From NCBI GenBank assembly GCA_025357835.1, contig JANYLM010000027.1:1-47725 (forward strand): a stretch of 47,725 nucleotides of DNA. The letters are read 5' to 3'. Positions within the stretch are counted from its first letter, which is position 1; every line of letters starts with the position of its first letter. A program made the position numbers and the translations under genes. The stretch is from Gammaproteobacteria bacterium. Lineage in GTDB: Bacteria; Pseudomonadota; Gammaproteobacteria; Steroidobacterales; Steroidobacteraceae. Shown piece after piece: positions 17,204 to 25,114 of the stretch. The notes below the pieces were generated by a model. It searched no databases, was not told the origin of the DNA, and saw nothing but the letters and a program-made list of their open reading frames with translations.

Positions 17204-18394
17204 CTAGCCCAGCGGGCGATTGGCCATTTCTAAGTGCAGGAGACTATCCCCCACATAGGCGTGCTTGAGTGCCACCGCCTCATTCAATTCCACCCCGAGT
17301 CCCGGCGCGGTGGGCGGAATGACATAGCCCTGTTCCCAGCGAATCGGGTTCTTCAGGAGCTCCGCGTGAAAGCCGCCCCACTGCTGAATGCTTTCCAGAA
17401 TCAGAAAATTCGGCGAGCAAGTGGCGATTTGGATATTCGCCGCGCCGACCACGGGGCCGCAGTAAAGGTGCGGCGCTATCTGCGCATAATGCACCTCCGC
17501 CAAAGCGGCCACCTTTTTCGCTTCGAGCAGGCCGCCGACGCGGCCAAGGTTCATTTGAATGATGTTCGCCGCGCCGCAGGCCAGCACCCGCGCAAATTCG
17601 TACTTGGTGGTGAGACGCTCCCCGGTGGCGATGGGAATGCTGGTACCTCGCGCCACGACGGCCATGTGCTCGGGCATCTCGGGCGGCACCGGCTCTTCGA
17701 ACCAGAGGGGATCGTAGGGTTCCAGCTGTCTCGCCAGCCGGATGGCCCCGGAGGTGGTGAACTGACCGTGAGTCCCTACTAGGAGGTCGGCACGCATGCC
17801 TACGGCTTCACGCACCCGGCGGGTCAAGCGCACCGTGCGCTCGAGCGCTTCCTGCGTGGGCTGCCGAGGATCGTAGGCCGAGTAGCCGCCGGTGGGGTCA
17901 AACTTGAGTCCGGTGAAACCTTGCGCGACATATTCGGCGGCGCGCGCCGCCGAGCGATCCGCATCGTGATAGAAGTCGTCGCCCTCGCCGGGAGCGGGAT
18001 ACAGGTAGGTGTAGCTGCGCAGGCGCTCGTGAACCTTGCCGCCCAAAAGATTGTAGACAGGCTGCTCGACGGCCTTGCCGATGATGTCCCAGCAGGCCAT
18101 CTCTAATCCGCTGATCACGGCCATGGAGGACAGGTCCGGGCGCAGAGTGAATCCCGAGCCATAACTTTCGCGCCACAGCGACTCTATTTGGAAGGGATCA
18201 CGCCCGACGAAGCGCCGCGCGAACAAGTCTTCGATCATCGCCGCCAGTACCTTCGGGCCGAAGGTGGCGGCGTACACTTCGCCCACCCCCTCGATGCCGC
18301 AGGCGGTTTTCAATTTCAGAAACACGAAGTAGCGGCCGCCGAAGCTCGGCGGCGGGTTGCTGACCAGAAACACTTTGACGTTGTCGAGCTTCAT
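17204..18394 (-). CDS. Mandelate racemase/muconate-lactonizing (enolase superfamily) enzyme, galactonate-dehydratase-like
   Basis: This 396-residue enolase-superfamily protein would abstract the alpha-proton of a carboxylate, with Mg. The capping domain (1-120) precedes a barrel with TGLKFDP, WFEEPVPPE and ATGERLTT, whose Glu residues are metal ligands, and APHLYCGPV, the catalytic His. Where galactonate dehydratase-like enzymes have DFHGR, this protein has GTHGQF, so the first metal Asp is Gly while His remains. I believe this is shared by a subgroup of uncharacterised relatives. GGAAGGATGAGG lies before the ATG. It is flanked by the GMC oxidoreductase gene (43 bases upstream) and the hydroxyisobutyrate-dehydrogenase-like gene. 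An acid-sugar or hydroxyacid dehydratase role is the best guess. Confidence 0.88.
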   Translation of the reverse strand: MKLDNVKVFLVSNPPPSFGGRYFVFLKLKTACGIEGVGEVYAATFGPKVLAAMIEDLFARRFVGRDPFQIESLWRESYGSGFTLRPDLSSMAVISGLEMACWDIIGKAVEQPVYNLLGGKVHERLRSYTYLYPAPGEGDDFYHDADRSAARAAEYVAQGFTGLKFDPTGGYSAYDPRQPTQEALERTVRLTRRVREAVGMRADLLVGTHGQFTTSGAIRLARQLEPYDPLWFEEPVPPEMPEHMAVVARGTSIPIATGERLTTKYEFARVLACGAANIIQMNLGRVGGLLEAKKVAALAEVHYAQIAPHLYCGPVVGAANIQIATCSPNFLILESIQQWGGFHAELLKNPIRWEQGYVIPPTAPGLGVELNEAVALKHAYVGDSLLHLEMANRPLG

Positions 18395-18423
18395 ATCCTC
18401 ATCCTTCCTTCCATGGTTTCATT

Positions 18424-18467
18424 CTTTCAGAATTAAATCAGCGGCCTTTCAGAATTAAATCAGCGGC
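18424..18467. repeat. 22-bp perfect tandem duplication at the 3' end of the GMC oxidoreductase gene
   Basis: Bases 18424-18445 and 18446-18467 are identical and directly adjacent. The duplicated unit spans the last codons of the GMC gene. Because 22 is not a multiple of three, the copy shifts the frame: the present protein ends LILKGR, whereas without the duplication it would end LILKE at a stop a few bases on. It looks like a recent slippage event with little effect on the protein. Confidence 0.9.
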
Positions 18468-20045
18468 GCGTTGCGCCACCATGACGGTGGGTGCATGGGT
18501 GTTTGCCGAAGTCACCGTGGGAAACACCGATGCGTCCACCACGCGCAGGCGCTCGACGCCGTGTACTCGCAACGATGCATCGACGACGGAATCGCCCGCG
18601 GCTGCGCCCATGCGGCACGTACCTACGGGGTGGTACACCGTGCTGGCGCGCGCGCGAAAATCGGCAACCAGGGCCTCCGGCCCCAGCGCGTCGAGATCCG
18701 GTGCGATGGGTTCGAGGATCAACGACCGGATCGCTCGTGTGCGTGCGATGGTCTGCAGTAAACGTCCACCGTGCACCACATCCGCGACGTCCTTTTCGGT
18801 GGACAGATAATTCGGCGCAATCCGCGGTGCGCGGCGAAAATCCGAGCCGGCGATGTCGATGCGCCCGACGCTGGTGGGGCGCGTCGGCTGGAAACACAAA
18901 TAAAATCCAGGAAAGGGATCCACCTCGATCCGTGTGCGAGTGGCGTCGCCCGCCCCGTAAGTCACTGGATTGAAGTACAGCTGCACGTCGGGACGGGAGC
19001 CTTGCGGATCGGCGCGCGCAAACCCACCGAATTGATTCACACTCAGGGCCAGGGGCCCACGGCGGGCCAGCAGGTAGCGCAGCCCGGCAATCAATTTGCC
19101 CACCGTCGAGTGCAGTTCATTGTTGAGGGTGGGCTGCGTGGCTTTGAAGGCATACACCACGGCCAGATGATCCTGGAGATTGCCGCCGACGGCCGGGTTA
19201 TCCAGCAGGGGAGTAATTCCAGCCTCCACCAAGGTCGATGCCGGTCCGACTCCCGACAGCTGCAACAACTGCGGTGAATTGACGGCCCCTCCGCAGAGAA
19301 TGACTTCCCGGTTGGCGGCGGCGAATTGCGTGCTACCGTCGCGCACATAGTCCACTCCCACCGCGCGCCGCTGATCGAAGCGAATCTTGCTCACCCAGGC
19401 GCCGGTTTCGAGACGCAGGTTGCCGCGGCGCAGCGCCGGCCGCAAAAAGGCATCGGACGCCGAGCGTCGCAGCCCGTCGCGAATATTGACTTGATAACAG
19501 CCGAATCCTTCCGGATGCGGGCCGTTGAAATCCTCCGTCAGCGGCAGGCCCAGTTCGGCCGCAGCATCCAGCCAGTTGCGGCGCATGGGATGCAGCAAAG
19601 GGGTCACATCCTTGACGTCCAAAGGCCCATCGCCCGCTGCACGGCCCTCCACGTCGACATGACGCTCGGAACGTTCGAAGTAGGGACGCACGTCCTCCCA
19701 GCCCCAACCGACATTGCCCATCCGCCGCCAATCATCGAAGTCCGTGGGCATCCCACGGCAGTACACCAGCGCATTGATGGAACTCGAACCGCCGATTACT
19801 CGGCCGCGTGGCCAGTAGATGCTGCGGCCATTGAGACCGGGATTCGGCTGGGTTTGGTACTTCCAGTTGACCGCGGCGTCGGCAAAGGTTCGTCCGTATC
19901 CGATCGGGGTCTTGATCCAAAACCGCCGGTCGGTGCCGCCGGCCTCTAGAACCAAGACTCGGTCGCGCCCGCCGGCGGACAAGCGGTCGGCTAGGACGCA
20001 GCCCGCGGAGCCGGCACCGATAATGATGTAGTCGAAGTTCTCCAC
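18438..20045 (-). CDS. GMC family FAD oxidoreductase (choline-dehydrogenase-like)
   Basis: This 535-residue flavoprotein starts MENFDYIIIGAGSAGCVLADRL, the GMC dinucleotide-binding motif. The second GMC signature GGAVNSPQLLQLSGVGP, the catalytic YHPVGTCRMG (His) and the C-terminal NTHAPTVMVAQRAADLI follow. Relatives oxidise primary or secondary alcohols, including choline, polyethylene glycol and long-chain alcohols. The frame is open to 20144, but the upstream 33 codons resemble no GMC protein and contain operator sequence. The predicted -10 box TAAGCT (20058-20053) ends seven bases before a GTG at 20045, so translation probably begins there on a leaderless transcript. It heads an operon with the enolase-family and hydroxyacid dehydrogenase genes. 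Choline is only one possible substrate. A 22-bp duplication changes the last residues. Confidence 0.9.
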   Translation of the reverse strand: MENFDYIIIGAGSAGCVLADRLSAGGRDRVLVLEAGGTDRRFWIKTPIGYGRTFADAAVNWKYQTQPNPGLNGRSIYWPRGRVIGGSSSINALVYCRGMPTDFDDWRRMGNVGWGWEDVRPYFERSERHVDVEGRAAGDGPLDVKDVTPLLHPMRRNWLDAAAELGLPLTEDFNGPHPEGFGCYQVNIRDGLRRSASDAFLRPALRRGNLRLETGAWVSKIRFDQRRAVGVDYVRDGSTQFAAANREVILCGGAVNSPQLLQLSGVGPASTLVEAGITPLLDNPAVGGNLQDHLAVVYAFKATQPTLNNELHSTVGKLIAGLRYLLARRGPLALSVNQFGGFARADPQGSRPDVQLYFNPVTYGAGDATRTRIEVDPFPGFYLCFQPTRPTSVGRIDIAGSDFRRAPRIAPNYLSTEKDVADVVHGGRLLQTIARTRAIRSLILEPIAPDLDALGPEALVADFRARASTVYHPVGTCRMGAAAGDSVVDASLRVHGVERLRVVDASVFPTVTSANTHAPTVMVAQRAADLILKGR

Positions 20046-20052
20046 ACTGCCG

Positions 20053-20114
20053 AGCTTAGTCTTTCGTTCCCGGTGCGCTATGCCATTTCGCGATTCGCCC
20101 ATGTCATTTTTCGA
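20053..20114 (-). promoter_or_regulatory. Regulated promoter of the GMC operon (paired 13-bp sites plus TAAGCT)
   Basis: On the minus strand TCGAAAAATGACA (20114-20102), eight bases (TGGGCGAA) and TCGCGAAATGGCA (20093-20081) are followed after exactly 22 bases by ACTAAGCT, with TAAGCT at 20058-20053. This is the same spacing as at the sulfatase and TonB receptor promoters. It lies in the divergent region between the GMC operon and the MFS-LysR pair, so the sites could also act on the plus-strand genes. The LysR product encoded at 21514 is the natural candidate regulator. Confidence 0.78.
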
Positions 20115-20192
20115 ACCCATTGAGTCACCGTCGCGCAACTGCATCGAACCCTGTATGGTGCTGGGACCGCGTCAAATACAAGGTTGCACAGC

Positions 20193-21512
20193 TTGAGCAC
20201 CACTGCAATTGACCTTCCGCGATCTCAGGCGCCGTCGTCGGTCGAGCGCTGGTACGTTCTGATCCTGACGTGTTTGATTTACGCCATCAACATTGCCGAC
20301 CGCTACGTTGTGTCGACGGTGCTCGAACCCATCCGCTTGGAACTGAAATTGACCGACAAGGGCGTGGCCTGGCTTACCGGTGCTCCTCTGGCGATTTTTT
20401 ATGTTTCATTCGGCATTCTTATTTCATGGTTTGCCGATCGCTCCAACCGCCGCAATATCTTGGCGGTTTCATTGATCATTTGGTCCGCTTTCACCGCGCT
20501 GTGCGGGCTGTCGCGAACTTACTGGGAATTCTTGCTGGGCCGCATCGGCGTCGGTGTGGGAGAAGCAGGCGGAACGCCCCCATCCACCGCCATTGTGTCG
20601 GACTGTTTTCCGGCGGAACGGCGGCCCATGGCGATGACGGTGCTGGCGCTGGGCGCACCGATCGGCGCCTGGCTGGGCGCGAATATGGCGGGGGCGGTCG
20701 CACATGCCTACAGCTGGCGCGCGGCGTTCCTTGCTCTCGGAGTGCCCGGCCTAGTCGTCGGCGTCATCGTTTATTTGACGGTTCGCGAGCCGAGGCGCGG
20801 CCGTTTGGATGCCATCGTCGACGAGATCAAGCCGTCGCTTTTGGAGTCCCTGCGGTTCATGTGGTGCCAAAAGGCCGCCTTCCATGTGGTCATGGGCGGC
20901 GGCCTATGTGCTCTATGGGGATGGGGCTTGATCTATTGGACGCCCACTTTTCTGCAGCGAGCTTACAACCTCGACGTAGGTCAAGCCGGGGCCGTTACGG
21001 GAAACATTCATTTGCTGGGCGGCTCTTTTGCTACGGTGGGGACGGCATGGCTGCTGTCTCGCCCCTCCATGGCTGACCCGCGCCGGGTCGTTTGGTTACT
21101 CGCCGCAGGCATTGGCCTGGCGACCGTGCCTTCCATCATCGCTTATTGGACTCATTCGCTGTGGGTCTGCAAGCTGATGTTCTGCATTTTCATTCCCGCT
21201 ATTTATTTCTATATCGGTCCGTGTTTCGGTTTACTCAACAATCTTGCGCCCTGCCACATGCGCAATATGTTCATCGCAATATCCTTGCTGGTAGCCAATA
21301 TCTTCAATCTGATCGTCGCCCCCTGGGTGGTCGGTGCGTTGAGCGACTGGTTCGCCGGCAGCCACGCGACGGACGCGGCATCGCTGCGATTGGCGCTGCT
21401 GTGTCTGGCCCCCACCGGGCTCTGGGCGGCGTATCATTTGTACCTGGCCTCCAAGACCATCATTGCCGATCAGAAACGCGCCGTTAGCTACACGAAGAGC
21501 TGGGCTCCGTAA
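20193..21512 (+). CDS. MFS transporter, spinster-like
   Basis: This protein of about 439 residues has twelve predicted membrane segments. It shows the MFS loop FADRSNRRNIL, the N-terminal INIADRYVVSTVLEPIRLEL, and the GRIGVGVGEAGGTPPSTAIVSDCFP segment typical of spinster-like transporters, which carry organic solutes and, in eukaryotes, sphingolipids. The frame is open from a TTG at 20184. A second TTG at 20193 (MSTTAIDLP) has CAAGG nine bases upstream and is preferred. The LysR gene follows after one base, so the two are translationally linked, and the divergent GMC operon shares the promoter region. Import or export of the GMC substrate is an inference. Confidence 0.87.
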   Translation: MSTTAIDLPRSQAPSSVERWYVLILTCLIYAINIADRYVVSTVLEPIRLELKLTDKGVAWLTGAPLAIFYVSFGILISWFADRSNRRNILAVSLIIWSAFTALCGLSRTYWEFLLGRIGVGVGEAGGTPPSTAIVSDCFPAERRPMAMTVLALGAPIGAWLGANMAGAVAHAYSWRAAFLALGVPGLVVGVIVYLTVREPRRGRLDAIVDEIKPSLLESLRFMWCQKAAFHVVMGGGLCALWGWGLIYWTPTFLQRAYNLDVGQAGAVTGNIHLLGGSFATVGTAWLLSRPSMADPRRVVWLLAAGIGLATVPSIIAYWTHSLWVCKLMFCIFIPAIYFYIGPCFGLLNNLAPCHMRNMFIAISLLVANIFNLIVAPWVVGALSDWFAGSHATDAASLRLALLCLAPTGLWAAYHLYLASKTIIADQKRAVSYTKSWAP

Positions 21513-21513
21513 T

Positions 21514-22479
21514 ATGGGCAAGACCAGCATCGATCGCCGCTGGCTACCCCTGAATGCGTTGCGCGCCTTCGAGGGCGTCGCTAAGCATTCGAGCTTCACT
21601 GCGGCGGCCAACGCCTTGTTGATTTCTCAAAGTGCCTTGTCGCGCCACGTGATCGCGCTCGAAAAGTTGATCGGCACCCAGCTCTTCGAGCGCAAACCGC
21701 ACGCGCTGGTACTGACCAAGGCCGGGCAGCATCTGCTGCCGGCCGTGATGAAGTCCTTCGATCGGCTGGAATATGCCCTGGACGACATACGCAACGACGG
21801 TTCCACCACCGTGAGGACTCTTCGTGTGCAAATGCCGCCGAGTTTCGCAGTGCATCTCGCGGTACCCATACTGCGCGACTTTCGCCGTGCGGCCGCCGAA
21901 GTGGAGATGGATCTGGTCAGTCCCTCCGGAGTAGGGCCGCCGCCGAACGATGTCGATGTGGCGGTGGTGTATTCGAAGCCCACCGTGACCGATCTGGTGA
22001 CCGATTTACTGTGGCCGGTGCGCCTGAGCTTGTTGTGTCACCCGAGTGTTGCCGCACGGCATGCGGACAAGAGCTTGGCCGATTTCATCGAGGCCAACGA
22101 GCTGGTGCATGTGCGTATCTCGGATCAGCCGCGGCATCATCTTTGGACGCAATTCGTCCGTCAATCGAACTTGAGCGCTTTGAATGTTGAGCGCGGCCTG
22201 GTATTCGATACAGCGGTTCTTGCCGTGCAATATGCGCTGAGCGGCGACGGCGTGGCGCTGCTCGATAATTATTTGTTCGACGATTACATTCGCACGGGCC
22301 AGCTGGTCAAACCATTCGAGAATAGCCTTGACGACGGCTATGGCTATTATTTGATCACGCACCCGGAGGCATTGAGCGATACCGCCATTGCGCTGTTCCG
22401 TTCGTGGCTGATCGAGCGCTTCGGTACCGGCGCGGCTGCCACGCAGTCGAATTTGCATTTAGCGGTTTCGAATGAGTGA
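21514..22479 (+). CDS. LysR-type transcriptional regulator (GcvA-like)
   Basis: This protein of about 321 residues has an N-terminal winged helix (LNALRAFEGVAKHSSFTAAA, then SQSALSRHVIALEKLIGTQLF). A LysR co-inducer domain follows (LRVQMPPSFAVHLAVPILRDF to the C terminus). The N-terminal PLNALRAFE pattern is that of the GcvA/AmpR subgroup. The ATG at 21514 lies one base after the MFS stop. The frame extends to 21463 inside the MFS gene, but the ATG gives the usual LysR start. LysR tetramers bind T-N11-A sites, and the paired 21-bp-spaced sites before the GMC, TonB receptor and sulfatase genes match that style. This protein is the most likely local regulator of them, which is inference. Confidence 0.9.
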   Translation: MGKTSIDRRWLPLNALRAFEGVAKHSSFTAAANALLISQSALSRHVIALEKLIGTQLFERKPHALVLTKAGQHLLPAVMKSFDRLEYALDDIRNDGSTTVRTLRVQMPPSFAVHLAVPILRDFRRAAAEVEMDLVSPSGVGPPPNDVDVAVVYSKPTVTDLVTDLLWPVRLSLLCHPSVAARHADKSLADFIEANELVHVRISDQPRHHLWTQFVRQSNLSALNVERGLVFDTAVLAVQYALSGDGVALLDNYLFDDYIRTGQLVKPFENSLDDGYGYYLITHPEALSDTAIALFRSWLIERFGTGAAATQSNLHLAVSNE

Positions 22480-22551
22480 GCGCGAATGCCTGCGCCGCGG
22501 TGCGCCGGCCATTGCGTACTTTTAAATCAAAACGATGAATTTGGAGATTTT

Positions 22552-24963
22552 ATGAAGAGCCACGCGAAAGTAGTGGTTGTCGGCGGTGGTGTGGTCGGCG
22601 CCAGTGTGCTGTACCACCTGACGAAGGCGGGATGGAAGGATGTTCTGCTGATTGAACGCGCCGAGCTAACTTCGGGTTCGACCTGGCATGCGGCGGGGGG
22701 CATGCACACCGTCAACGGCGATCCCAATGTCGCCAAGCTGCAGCAGTACACCATCGAACTCTACAAGGAAATCGAAAATATTTCGGGACAGTCCTGCGGC
22801 GTGCACATCACTGGCGGCATCATGCTAGCCGGCACTCGCGAGCGGCTCGATTGGCTGAAGATGGCCAAGGCGCGCGGCCGATATCTGGGCATGGACTTGG
22901 AAATCATTTCTGTCGACGAGGCTGCGAAGCTGTTTCCGCTGATGGATAAGAAGCATTTCACGGGGGCGATGTACGATCCCATCGAGGGACATGTCGATCC
23001 ATACGGGGTCACTCACGCCTATGCGAAGTCGGCGCAAATCGGCGGCGCCGAAATTATCCGTCATACCCGGGTCACGGATCTCAAGGCGCGCGCCGACGGC
23101 TCCTGGGACGTGATAACTGACCACGGCAATGTGCATGCCGAGCACGTGGTGAATGCCGGGGGGCTGTGGGCACGCGAGGTAGGGCGCATGGTGGGCATCG
23201 AGCTGCCCATCCTCGCGATGGAGCATCAGTACCTCATCACCGGCGACATGCCGGAGTTGGTCGGCAAGAAGGAGCAGCTGCACTGCATCGACTTCGAAGG
23301 CGAAATCTACATTCGCCAAGAGCGCGGCGGCATGCTTATGGGTACGTACGAGCGTGCCGGCGTTCCCTGGTCCGAAGTAGCGACCCCCTGGGATTTCGGA
23401 CAGGACTTGTTGCCGAACGACCTAGAGCGCATCGCGCCGAGTCTGGAAGTCGGATTCGCGCATTTCCCGTCACTCGAGGCTGCCGGCATCAAAAAAGTGG
23501 TGAACGGGCCGTTCACGTTCGCTCCCGACGGCAACCCTCTGGTGGGGCCGATCCGCGGCCTGAAGAACTTCTGGGTTGCCTGCGGCGTGATGGCGGGGTT
23601 CAGCCAGGGCGGTGGCGTCGGCTTGGCGCTGTCGCGATGGATGGTCGACGGCGATCCCGGCGCCGACATCTGGGGTATGGACGTGGCGCGCTACGGCGAT
23701 TGGACGACGCTGGCCTATACCAACGCTAAGGTGCGCGAGAACTATTCGCGCCGCTTCAGTATTCGTTTTCCGAACGAAGAACTGCCGGCGGCGCGACCCT
23801 TGCGCACCACGCCGATCTACGAAAAGCTGCAGGCTGAACACGCGGTATTCGGCGACTACTGCGGTCTGGAGCACCCGCTGTGGTTTGCGCCCTCGGCGCA
23901 GGAGGCCCAAGACCAAATCAGCTTCCGCCGCTCCAATGCGCATCCGCATGTCGCCGCGGAGTGCAATTCGGTGGGAAATTCCGTGGGTCTCTTGGAGATA
24001 TCAAACTACGGCAAGTTTGATATTCGCGGGCCCGGCACGGCGGAATGGCTGTCGCACCTGATGGCGAACCGGGTTCCCGCGGTCGGACGCATTGCCCTCA
24101 CGCCGATGTTGAACGACCGCGGCAAGCTCATCGGCGATTTCACCATGTGCCGAGTGGCGGGCGATCATGTGTTCCTGGTGGGAACCTATGCCGCCGAAAC
24201 CTACTACATGCGCTGGTTCGAACGGCATATGCCGGCGTCCGGCGTGTCCATCCGGCCGTGTGCGATGGAGTACGTTGGACTGTCGATTGCCGGGCCTCAT
24301 TCCCGCGCGCTGCTGCAGAGCTTGGTGCGCGACGACTTGTCCACCGCGGCTTTTCCGTTCATGTCGTTCAGGCGTATGGAAATCGGCATGGTGCCGGGCT
24401 ATGTAGGACGCGTGTCCTTCACCGGTGACTTAGGCTACGAGATCTGGGTTACCACGGACTATCAACGCGCGCTCTATGACGCGCTGGTCAAGGCCGGCCG
24501 CGAGTATGGGCTCAAGCTATTCGGTGGACGTGCACTCAATGCCATGCGCATCGAAAAGAGCTTCGGCAGCTGGGCGCGCGAATATCGGCCCATCTATGGA
24601 CCCTTCGAAGCCGGCCTCGATCGCTTCGTCGACTTCAAGAAAAGCGAGTTCATCGGCCGCTCGGCAGCTGCGGAAGAGAAGGACGGCGGCGGCGCGTTGC
24701 GCCTGGTGAGCTTCAAGGTCGAGGCAACCGATGCCGATGCCATCGGCGATGAGCCTATCTGGCATGACGGCAAGACCGTGGGTTGGGTCACCTCCGGCGC
24801 ATTCGGGCACCGCGTCGGCCATTCCTTGGCGCTGGGCTACGTGCCGGCGGCATTGGCCAAGGCCGAAACGGGATTCGAAATCGAAATCATCGGCGAGCGC
24901 CACAAGGCTCATCGCCTGGCCGGACCTGCGTTCGATGGCAGCGGTAAATTGATGCGTACATGA
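22552..24963 (+). CDS. FAD/tetrahydrofolate-dependent dimethylglycine/sarcosine-type dehydrogenase (module A)
   Basis: This 803-residue protein of the DMGDH/sarcosine dehydrogenase family oxidises an N-methyl group and passes the carbon to THF as methylene-THF. The N-terminal FAD domain starts KVVVVGGGVVGASVLYHL and has TSGSTWHAAG, whose His46 matches the covalent FAD site of DMGDH. A central FAO-type domain is followed by GcvT-like folate-binding domains (LEISNYGKFDIRGPGTAEWL onward, and a C-terminal domain around GWVTSGAFGHRVGHSLALGY). GGAGA six bases before the ATG fixes the start; the longer frame to 22486 lacks such support. It follows the LysR gene and precedes a Rieske oxygenase gene, as in glycine-betaine demethylation loci. 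The exact N-methyl substrate is not determined. Confidence 0.92.
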   Translation: MKSHAKVVVVGGGVVGASVLYHLTKAGWKDVLLIERAELTSGSTWHAAGGMHTVNGDPNVAKLQQYTIELYKEIENISGQSCGVHITGGIMLAGTRERLDWLKMAKARGRYLGMDLEIISVDEAAKLFPLMDKKHFTGAMYDPIEGHVDPYGVTHAYAKSAQIGGAEIIRHTRVTDLKARADGSWDVITDHGNVHAEHVVNAGGLWAREVGRMVGIELPILAMEHQYLITGDMPELVGKKEQLHCIDFEGEIYIRQERGGMLMGTYERAGVPWSEVATPWDFGQDLLPNDLERIAPSLEVGFAHFPSLEAAGIKKVVNGPFTFAPDGNPLVGPIRGLKNFWVACGVMAGFSQGGGVGLALSRWMVDGDPGADIWGMDVARYGDWTTLAYTNAKVRENYSRRFSIRFPNEELPAARPLRTTPIYEKLQAEHAVFGDYCGLEHPLWFAPSAQEAQDQISFRRSNAHPHVAAECNSVGNSVGLLEISNYGKFDIRGPGTAEWLSHLMANRVPAVGRIALTPMLNDRGKLIGDFTMCRVAGDHVFLVGTYAAETYYMRWFERHMPASGVSIRPCAMEYVGLSIAGPHSRALLQSLVRDDLSTAAFPFMSFRRMEIGMVPGYVGRVSFTGDLGYEIWVTTDYQRALYDALVKAGREYGLKLFGGRALNAMRIEKSFGSWAREYRPIYGPFEAGLDRFVDFKKSEFIGRSAAAEEKDGGGALRLVSFKVEATDADAIGDEPIWHDGKTVGWVTSGAFGHRVGHSLALGYVPAALAKAETGFEIEIIGERHKAHRLAGPAFDGSGKLMRT

Positions 24964-25024
24964 CCTTATCCGCAGCGTGTGCATGGCAAAAATGCAGAGG
25001 TTCGCGGCATAACCCGCGGCAGTA

Positions 25025-25074
25025 ATTATACGACTGGAGAAGTTTATTATACGGTTGGAGAAATAAGCTATACT
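25025..25074 (+). promoter_or_regulatory. Direct-repeat operator and promoter before the module A Rieske gene
   Basis: Two 18-base direct repeats, ATTATACGACTGGAGAAG (25025-25042) and ATTATACGGTTGGAGAAA (25046-25063), lie exactly 21 bp apart. Each contains a T-N11-A box (25029-25041 and 25050-25062). TATACT at 25069-25074 is a plausible -10 box, about 40 bases before the start codon. The spacing equals that of the other paired sites in the window but the sequence differs, suggesting a different regulator or a different branch. The sequence just upstream (25003-25018) forms only a weak five-bp hairpin. Confidence 0.6.
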
Positions 25075-25114
25075 TTGAGCGGCACAACCGAGAGCCGACC
25101 TTGGCGGAGAGCCT

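Noticed and set aside
18491..18973. Long plus-strand frames (such as 160 codons) opposite the GMC gene.
   Set aside because: They are Arg/Pro-rich shadows of a well-supported oxidoreductase with no independent signals.
24974..25018. Weak hairpins (TGCAT/ATGCA and CGCGG/CCGCG) after the module A dehydrogenase gene.
   Set aside because: Stems are only five bp and no T tract follows, so neither is called a terminator.
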